From: Candidatus Latescibacterota bacterium
GTDB taxonomy: Bacteria > Krumholzibacteriota > Krumholzibacteriia > WVZY01 > JAKEHA01
Direction of reading: 5' to 3'
Assembly: GCA_022615275.1 (NCBI GenBank)
Contig: JAKEHA010000120.1
Coordinates: forward strand, 1-6,227
DNA: 6,227 nt
Positions 1 through 5,700 of this stretch are shown piece after piece (position 1 is the stretch's first letter; each line of letters begins with the position of its first letter). A model generated the notes under the pieces. That model saw nothing but the letters and a program-made list of their open reading frames with translations. It was not told the DNA's origin and did not search any database. Position numbers and translations under genes: made by a program.

Positions 1-13
1 GATTGCCGCGCAC
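1..13 (-). CDS. Possible start of the next gene of the cyd operon (only 4 codons visible)
   Basis: A GTG on the minus strand (complement of 11-13) opens a frame reading Val/Met-Arg-Gly-Asn before the window ends. It is proposed as a gene start only because a perfect AGGAGG lies 6 bases upstream, which is an ideal arrangement. It would be the third gene of the cyd transcription unit, 77 bases after the cydB stop. The product cannot be identified from four residues. Transport or assembly genes (cydC, cydD) and small cyd subunits often follow cydAB in other bacteria, but nothing here supports any of these specifically. Confidence 0.4.
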
Positions 14-19
14 GCGCTA

Positions 20-25
20 CCTCCT
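20..25 (-). promoter_or_regulatory. Strong Shine-Dalgarno sequence (AGGAGG) downstream of cydB
   Basis: The minus strand carries AGGAGG here, a perfect match to the anti-Shine-Dalgarno core. It is followed after 6 bases by GTG. It is stronger than the ribosome-binding sites of cydA and cydB in this window and is the main evidence that another gene begins at the left edge. Confidence 0.5.
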
Positions 26-75
26 GGTTATCGCATGCACCATCGTAGAATCATCCCCGGGACATTGACCAAGGG

Positions 76-94
76 TTTTTCAGCAACCTGCTAG
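76..94. other. Conserved-looking intergenic motif TTTTTCAGCAACCTGCTAG overlapping the cydB stop
   Basis: The plus strand reads TTTTTCAGCAACCTGCTAG. It contains the inverted arms AGCA (82-85) and TGCT (89-92) around a 3-base loop, and it covers the TAG stop of cydB. From memory, very similar strings (TTTTTCAGCAGCCTGCTAG and close variants) recur between genes in many unrelated bacterial genomes and at the ends of some mobile or repeat elements. Only one copy is present in this window, so dispersal cannot be shown. It does not work as an intrinsic terminator for cydB, because on the minus strand the 4-bp stem is followed by A residues rather than T residues. Confidence 0.3.
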
Positions 95-1134
95 TAGCCT
101 TCGCTCTCACGATGCGCGGTTGCTTTGCCCGCGTGGACGCGGAACTGGATCGCGAAGTACACGACGACCAGCGGAATGCCCACCAGCCACCAGCGCGTCG
201 CGGTGCGCAGACCCTCGACGTCGTTGCTCGCTTCCGTGGCCAGTATCGAAACCCCTTCGCCGATGCCGCGCAGCATCACCGGATAGATTGACACTGCCGT
301 CGCCGCCATCAATCCCAAGAGAAACGCCGACGACCCGAAAAACGCGCGCCGATGCGACCCGCGACGAAGGCCCACCAACACGGAGACCAGGCCGAAGACC
401 GCCAGCGAGACGCAGATCCACGCCAGCGGTCGTGAGACGAAATGGTCGAACATGAGCGGGTTCACGCGCACGGTCGCGAAGGTCATAACGGGCCAGAGCG
501 CCGCGACCACGAGTGCCGCCACGTACGCGAGATTGCAGCTTCGAGCGCCTACCTCGTCGTCCGTCTTCCACGCGAGGTATGCGCCCCCGTGCATCACGAG
601 CGCCAGCAACGCGAACACTCCCACCGATACCGTGTACCAATCCAGAATACCAACCGGCATGCGCCCCGAAAAATCCGTGAACAGTGAGAGCGAGAACCAC
701 CCATCTGTGTCAAGGGGAAGCCCGCGCAGCAGATTGCCGAGCGCGCACCCGAAGAAGATGCACAGGAGAATGCTCGCGAGCGCGAAGGTCGAATCCCAAA
801 ACGCCCGCCACATGGGTGCGGTGACGTGGCTGCGAAACTCGATCGATATCCCGCGCAGGATCAAGGACCACAGCACGAGGAAGATCGCGAAGTAGAAGCC
901 CGAGAGCCCGGAGGCGAGTACTTTCGGGAAGGCGACGAACAGCGCGCCGCCGGTGGCGAGCAGCCACACCTCGTTGGCGTCCCAGTACGGTCCGATGGCC
1001 GCTAGCACCGCCCGCCGCTCGGCGTTCGTGCGCGCGACGAAGAGGTGCAAGACACCCGCGCCCAGGTCGAAGCCGTCCATCACGACGTACATCGTGAGCA
1101 TCACGGCGACGATGCCGAACCACAGCTCAACCAT
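91..1134 (-). CDS. cydB: Cytochrome bd-type quinol oxidase subunit II (CydB / CioB-like)
   Basis: This is the 347-residue second subunit of the cytochrome bd quinol:O2 oxidoreductase, an integral membrane protein that pairs with CydA to oxidise quinol and reduce oxygen to water. The N-terminal signature MDGFDLGAG (residues 19-27) includes Asp20 and Asp23, which align with Asp26 and Asp29 of E. coli CydB. GPYWDANEVWLL (48-59) holds Trp51-Asp52, aligning with Trp57-Asp58. LILRGISIEFR follows near residue 91. Many hydrophobic segments cover the chain, as expected for an 8-9 helix subunit. The length is nearer the shorter CIO-type CydB proteins than the 379 residues of E. coli. The ATG (1132-1134) lies inside the end of cydA and is preceded by AGGGG with 6-base spacing. 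The TAG stop is at 91-93. Translation is probably coupled to cydA. The family is certain; the assignment to the CIO-like subgroup is inference. Confidence 0.97.
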   Translation of the reverse strand: MVELWFGIVAVMLTMYVVMDGFDLGAGVLHLFVARTNAERRAVLAAIGPYWDANEVWLLATGGALFVAFPKVLASGLSGFYFAIFLVLWSLILRGISIEFRSHVTAPMWRAFWDSTFALASILLCIFFGCALGNLLRGLPLDTDGWFSLSLFTDFSGRMPVGILDWYTVSVGVFALLALVMHGGAYLAWKTDDEVGARSCNLAYVAALVVAALWPVMTFATVRVNPLMFDHFVSRPLAWICVSLAVFGLVSVLVGLRRGSHRRAFFGSSAFLLGLMAATAVSIYPVMLRGIGEGVSILATEASNDVEGLRTATRWWLVGIPLVVVYFAIQFRVHAGKATAHRESEGY

Positions 1135-1145
1135 GGTGCACCCCT
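1127..1145 (-). promoter_or_regulatory. cydA/cydB overlap with cydB ribosome-binding site
   Basis: The cydB start codon (complement of 1132-1134) precedes the cydA TGA stop (complement of 1127-1129), giving an 8-base overlap. AGGGG on the minus strand (complement of 1141-1145) lies 6 bases before the cydB ATG, inside the last cydA codons. This arrangement fixes the cydB start and suggests translational coupling, so that the two subunits are made in matching amounts. Confidence 0.75.
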
Positions 1146-2473
1146 GCGTGCCGCGTTTCGCCCGGCCCGTGCGCGATCTCGCGCGCCACCAGGAACAGGA
1201 ACAACACGCCCAGTACGAAGTACATCCCGCAGAAGCCGATCAACGTGAATAGCGCCGTGCCCGAGTGCACCACGGGACTGGACGCGTCGGCGGTGCGCAG
1301 CAGATCGTAAACGACCCATGGCTGCCGCCCCAGCTCGGTGGTGAGCCAGCCGGCGGTGGTGGCGATGTACGGGAACGGGAACATCAACATCAGGATCCAC
1401 AGCACGGCTCGCGATCGTTCTAGGCGGCCGCGCCACCGCAACAAGTTCGCGAGCAGCATGACGCCGATCATGATCGTCCCCAGCCCGGCCATCACGTGGA
1501 AACTGTAATAGAGCAACTCGATGTTGTCGGGCCAGTCGCTCTCGGGGAACTCGTTCAACCCGGCGACGTCGCTGTGGAACGTCCCGTAGGCGAGGAAGCT
1601 CAACACGCCGGGAACGGTGACGGGGTTGTCGAGGCGCCGTTGATCGACGTTGGGCTGGCCGATCAGGGTTATGCCGGCGCGCGGGCCGCTCTCGAAGCGC
1701 CCCTCCATCGCGGCCAGCGCCACCGGCTGGTGCTTCGCGACCAGCTTGGCCTGGATGTCGCCGGTCGGAAACGCGACCAGCACGCTCGAGATCAACCCCG
1801 CCGTGATGCCCACGCGCAGGAATGCCCGCGCGCTCTCCGCGTGGCGGTTCTGCAGAACGTAGTACGCACCCACGGCCGTGACGACGAACGACGCCGTCAC
1901 CACGGAAGCGATCATCGTGTGCGCATACTGCGCAATGGCCCACGGATTCAAAAGGAACGCGGAGAAGTCCGTCAGGCGCAGGGTTCCGTCCGCGGCGAAG
2001 CCGTAGCCCACCGGCCGCTGCATGAAGGCGTTGGTGGCGATGATGAAATAGCCCGAGAGCCAACTCCCGATCCACAACGCGAGCGCCGCAAGAAAGTGTC
2101 CGCGCGGACCGACGCGCTTCTCGCCCCATACCAAGATCGCAATGAACCCCGATTCGAGGAAGAACGCGAACAGTCCTTCCATCGCGAGCGTGTGCCCGAC
2201 CACCTTGCCCGCGTATTCGGAGAAGCGCGCCCAGTTGGTGCCGAACTGGAACTCCATCGGAATTCCAGTGACCACGCCGACCGCGAAGTTCAAACCGAAG
2301 ATGCGAATCCAGAAGCGCGCGGCGTCGTCCCAATGCGCCTGGCCGGTGCGGAGCGCCCGCCACTTCATCACCACGATGAGGAGCGCGAGCCCCATCGTGA
2401 GCTGGGGAAAGATGTAGTGATAGACCGCGGTGAACGCGAACTGGAGTCGATGCCAGAAGAGAGCGTCAGCCAT
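1127..2473 (-). CDS. cydA: Cytochrome bd-type quinol oxidase subunit I, short Q-loop (CydA / CioA-like)
   Basis: This is the 448-residue catalytic subunit carrying haems b558, b595 and d; it oxidises quinol at the periplasmic face and reduces O2. His19 matches the E. coli haem b595 ligand. His185 and Met328 (in SFHVMAGLG) match the b558 ligands His186 and Met393. Glu99 and Glu107 sit at the same numbers as in E. coli. GRQPW (382-386) is intact. The Q-loop begins at QPVALAAMEG (249-258), where Glu257 is kept but the position of E. coli Lys252 is Ala. The residue matching Arg391 is His326. The chain is about 70 residues shorter than E. coli CydA (522), mostly between residues 257 and 320, so it is the short Q-loop form shared with CIO-type enzymes. 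The ATG at 2471-2473 places His19 correctly; a weak AAGG lies 10 bases upstream. It is first in the operon. Cyanide resistance cannot be read from sequence. Confidence 0.98.
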   Translation of the reverse strand: MADALFWHRLQFAFTAVYHYIFPQLTMGLALLIVVMKWRALRTGQAHWDDAARFWIRIFGLNFAVGVVTGIPMEFQFGTNWARFSEYAGKVVGHTLAMEGLFAFFLESGFIAILVWGEKRVGPRGHFLAALALWIGSWLSGYFIIATNAFMQRPVGYGFAADGTLRLTDFSAFLLNPWAIAQYAHTMIASVVTASFVVTAVGAYYVLQNRHAESARAFLRVGITAGLISSVLVAFPTGDIQAKLVAKHQPVALAAMEGRFESGPRAGITLIGQPNVDQRRLDNPVTVPGVLSFLAYGTFHSDVAGLNEFPESDWPDNIELLYYSFHVMAGLGTIMIGVMLLANLLRWRGRLERSRAVLWILMLMFPFPYIATTAGWLTTELGRQPWVVYDLLRTADASSPVVHSGTALFTLIGFCGMYFVLGVLFLFLVAREIAHGPGETRHAGVHHG

Positions 2474-2554
2474 GAATCGAGCGCCTTACTCGCCCGCGCC
2501 CCATGCTACGACATGCGTAGGGGGCCGTCCCAGCGGTTTCCTCCCCGTCGCTTT

Positions 2555-2570
2555 AGAAGATTCTTGAGAA
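2555..2570. promoter_or_regulatory. Candidate operator: alternating AGAA/TTCT/AGAA half-sites upstream of cydA
   Basis: The sequence AGAAGATTCTTGAGAA consists of three 4-base half-sites in alternating orientation, each separated by 2 bases: AGAA (2555-2558), TTCT (2561-2564) and AGAA (2567-2570). Each neighbouring pair is an inverted repeat. The site lies about 82 bases before the cydA start and about 180 bases before the rightward gene, in the only AT-rich part of the region. A regulator site is plausible, but no named regulator matches, and short AT-rich inverted repeats arise easily by chance. Confidence 0.25.
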
Positions 2571-2671
2571 TTTATTTCCCCTGTCGTGTCGGGAGTGCTA
2601 CGCTTTCGTCCTAATTCTGCGATAGCCATTCCGGCGCACTGCCCCTGATCTCGCCCAACACCGCGCCGGTA

Positions 2672-2686
2672 CCGCAAGTACTGCGG
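2672..2686 (+). other. Small perfect hairpin in the probable 5' leader of the secreted-protein gene
   Basis: CCGCA (2672-2676) and TGCGG (2682-2686) form a perfect 5-bp stem around the 5-base loop AGTAC, ending 63 bases before the ATG at 2750. Next to it is the palindrome CGGTACCG (2667-2674). It could be a leader-RNA hairpin or a protein-binding dyad. No T-tract follows, so it is not a terminator. In GC-rich DNA a stem this short has a sizeable chance origin. Confidence 0.2.
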
Positions 2687-2734
2687 CCACTTCTGTGCAC
2701 CCGAACCATCACGGCGCCCCAAAACGCCGCGCAC

Positions 2735-2740
2735 GGGAGG
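2735..2740 (+). promoter_or_regulatory. Shine-Dalgarno sequence GGGAGG for the large secreted-protein gene
   Basis: GGGAGG lies 9 bases before ATG 2750 and decides the start of the long rightward frame. No ATG or GTG in the same frame occurs in the 70 bases upstream, and a signal peptide begins immediately after this ATG, so the start is well supported. Confidence 0.75.
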
Positions 2741-2749
2741 TTTTACGCG

Positions 2750-5700
2750 ATGTTCAACGTCGATCGACGTTTCTCGTGGTATTCCGTGGTCATCGTGCTC
2801 GCGGTTGCGGCCTTCTTGGTCGTTTCCGACGCGCGCACCTTCGATCAATCTGAGATTTCCGGCCAACCTCCGGGTCTCGAGCCCACGGTCGCGCCCGCGG
2901 ACGCCACACCCACGGCGCAACCGACCGTCGCACCGGCGGCGGCGGAACCGGACGAGGCCAAGTGGGTCAATGGCGAGTTGGTGGCGCCCCTGCCGCGCGA
3001 CCCCACGCTCCGCCGCCAGGCGCTCGACCAAGCGGCCGCGACCGCGATGGCGCGTCCGACGACCGGGGGCGTAACGCACGATATCGGCGGATCCGGTGGG
3101 ACCGCCACCCTGGGGGGTACACGGTCCACGACGGATCGGCTTCCCGCGATCACGCCCTACGTCCCCGCCGACGTGCGCAACGGTAACGTGACCTGGAACC
3201 TCAAGCTGCCCGACCAGTTCGTCGCCGACCCCGATCTCGTGCGCGGCGTGGATCCCGCGACGGGCAAGCCGCTCGCACAGGCGATCCAAGACAAACGCCT
3301 CGCGGCCGCCTTGGCCCCCGCACTGACGCAGTCGTGGGAAGGAATCGCGCAAACCAGCCTGCGCCCGCCCGACCCCGACGTCTCGGCGGGCCCGAGCCAC
3401 GTGATCGCGGTCGTCAACGCGCGCTTCGCCATTTACGACAAGTGCGGCAACAACCTCTACGAGAACGACATCGCCGCCTTCGTCGGAGACGCCGTGAACT
3501 TCTATTTCGATCCCAAGGTCATTTACGACGTCTGGGACGGGCGTTGGTTCATCACCTGCTGCGTGCGGAACAACGCCACCCAGCAGTCCTGGGTGCTGCT
3601 CTTGTTCTCGGACGACTCGGATCCTATCGGCGCCTGGAACTGGTATCACCTCGATTTCACGGTCGACGGCGGCACGCCGACCGCGTTCTGGGCGGACTAT
3701 CAGGACATCGGCACCAGCCCCGACGGCATTCACATCACGGCCAACCAGTTCAACTGGTCGTCGCCGCCGATCTTCCAATACGCGAAGATCCGAAACCTGG
3801 ACAAGGCGGACGTGCTCGATTTGGGGGGTATCTGCTGGTGGGATTTCTGGAGCCTCACCAACCCAGGAGATGGCAGCCTGGCCTTCTCCCTGCGCGCGTG
3901 CGATATGAATTCGTGGCCGGGTGACTATCTCTTCATCAACTCCGTGAGCTACGGAGCGGCCTTTCTAACGGTTTGGCGGCTCAACGGCCCGCCCTGCGCT
4001 CCCGTCTCGCTGACGTCGTTCAACTTCCCGGTGGCCCCGTACGACGACCCGCCGCCGATGCAGCAGCCGGATGGAACGTTCGTCGATTGCGGCGACGCGC
4101 GCCTGCTCAACGCGGCGTATGCCTTCGGCGACATATGGACCGGGCAGGCGTTGCGTCACAATTGGGGCGAGCCGGTCGATCGATCCATCATCCGCGCGTA
4201 TCAAGTGCAGCCGTTTCTCGCTACCGTCGACTTTCAAACCGGCTTGGGAGTCTCCGGCTACTACCTGGCCTACCCGGCGGTCGACTTCGACGAGAACTTC
4301 AACGGCATCGTCACCAGTTCATGGGGCGGCCCGGGTGACTTCGGCGGTTCGGTCTATATCGACCTGGCCAACGGCGGGCCGTGGGGAGGCGGTCTCAACT
4401 ACCTCGCGGCTGGATTGACGAACTACAACGATCTCGTCAACGCGGGTACTGCGGCCGATCCCTTCCGCTGGGGGGATTACTACGGGTGCGACCTGGACCC
4501 ATTCGACGGAAACACGCTGTGGTTCTACGGCCAATACACGGCCACCGCGACCACGTGGGGCACGCGCGTGGGCGCGACGTCTCCCGCGGGCCCGGGGTTC
4601 ATCAACGTGACGCCCTTCCCCGGTCTGGTGTCGGGCGGATTCGTGGGCGGACCGTTCAATCCCAACAGCGTCGCCTACTTGGTCGAGAATACCGGCAACG
4701 CGGCGTTCACGTGGACGCTCTCGGGCGTGGACTTCTGGAACACGGCCTCGGCGACGACGGGCCAACTCGCCCCTCTCGGCGCGACCATCGTGAACGTCAG
4801 CATCAATGCCGGGGCCAACGCCTTCGGCGCGGGCGTGTACACGGACAACTACACGTTCGAGGACTGCTACAGCAACATCAGCGCGGGCCGGTCCACCGTG
4901 CTCCACGTGGGTGTGCCGGGCGACTGCGACGGCGCGTCTCTCGCCCTCACGCCGCCGACACCGCCGACCGACTTCGGCGCCGACGGCGCCACCAACGAGC
5001 GCGGCGTGTACGTCACCGCGATCAAGGATTTCGAGTTGTGCGCCATCGGGTACAAGCTCCAGCACGCCACGTTGCCGCAGACCTTGACCGCACGCGTCTA
5101 CGCCGCCAACGGCACGACTCGCGGCGCGCTGCTCGCTGCCAACTCGATCGCATCGACGCAGCTCGTCGACATGACGCAGTTCGTCCCCATCAATTATACC
5201 TTGCAGGCCTGTCAGGACTACGAGATCGTGATGGTCGTCCCGGCCGGTACCGCGTGGGAATGGTGGAACGAATTTGGAATCGCCGAGCCTTTCGACGTCG
5301 GCGGCGCGATTCGCGTGCGCGACGGCTCCGCCAACGGCAACCCGGGCAACTTCGCTCTGCCGCACTTCGAGCTCATCGGAAGCTCGCCGGGTGCAGCCCA
5401 GGTCACCGACCTGGCAGGACCGGGCGCGCCGCCCAATGCGTCCACCAACCAGAACCAGGAACGGGGCATCTTCATCAAGGTGTTGGACACCGCGCAGATG
5501 TGCTCGTTCGGTTGGAACGCCGACCTGGACGCGGGTGAGACGCTGACCGCGCGCGTGTACGAAGCCGTGGGTAATGTCCGCGGCGCTCTGATTGCATCGG
5601 GGACGTACGTCGTTCCCGGACCCGGCATGCAATGGCACGACATTCCGATCAACGTGCAACTCGAGGAGGGCCAGGACTACGACCTCGCCATCCAGTTCGG

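Larger units (their letters stand above)
2474..2749. other. Divergent intergenic region between cydA and the large secreted-protein gene
   Basis: These 276 bases separate two divergent start codons and must serve both transcription units. No plausible coding frame or RNA gene is visible. The only AT-rich patch is about 2551-2580. On the plus strand, a weak extended -10-like TGCTACGCT (2596-2604) has a poor -35 (TTTCCC at 2575-2580) 18 bases upstream. On the minus strand, AAATAAATT within the AT-rich patch could be part of a cydA -10 region, but no matching -35 was found. No clear FNR, Rex or ArcA site was recognised, although such regulators commonly control cyd genes in other bacteria. Confidence 0.6.

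Noticed and set aside
28..54. Minus-strand mini-frame of 8 codons (MILRWCMR) as a cydX candidate
   Set aside because: It is too short, has no membrane helix and does not resemble CydX.
81..92. Intrinsic terminator after cydB
   Set aside because: The stem is only 4 bp and, in the direction of cydB transcription, is followed by A residues rather than a T-tract.
1101..2363. Minus-strand frame (420 codons) in another register over cydA
   Set aside because: It is an Arg-rich shadow of cydA in a shifted frame with no recognisable motif.
2535..2546. GGGGAGGAAACC on the minus strand as a ribosome-binding site for a leader peptide
   Set aside because: No ATG or GTG follows at a usable distance, so no leader ORF can be supported.
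2564..2578. FNR-like box (TTGAG....TATTT) upstream of cydA
   Set aside because: The left half resembles TTGAT, but the right half does not match ATCAA, so the dyad is not there.
1496..2614. Plus-strand frame (372 codons) antisense to cydA
   Set aside because: CydA on the other strand has all family motifs in register. The antisense frame is charged and low-complexity, with no domain.
2750..2833. Twin-arginine (Tat) signal for the secreted protein
   Set aside because: Arg6-Arg7 are followed by Phe-Ser-Trp and lack the full S/T-R-R-x-F-L-K pattern. The hydrophobic core is strong, so ordinary Sec export is more likely.
2486..3778. Long minus-strand frame (430 codons) opposite the start of the secreted-protein gene
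   Set aside because: It is rich in Arg/Gly/Val with no recognisable domain, lies antisense to a frame with a signal peptide and known motifs, and is typical of shadow frames in GC-rich DNA.
4319..5659. Long minus-strand frame (446 codons) opposite the module region
   Set aside because: Its composition is dominated by Arg, Val, Gly and Ala. It overlaps the conserved tandem modules on the plus strand, whose repeated protein motifs show which strand is coding.
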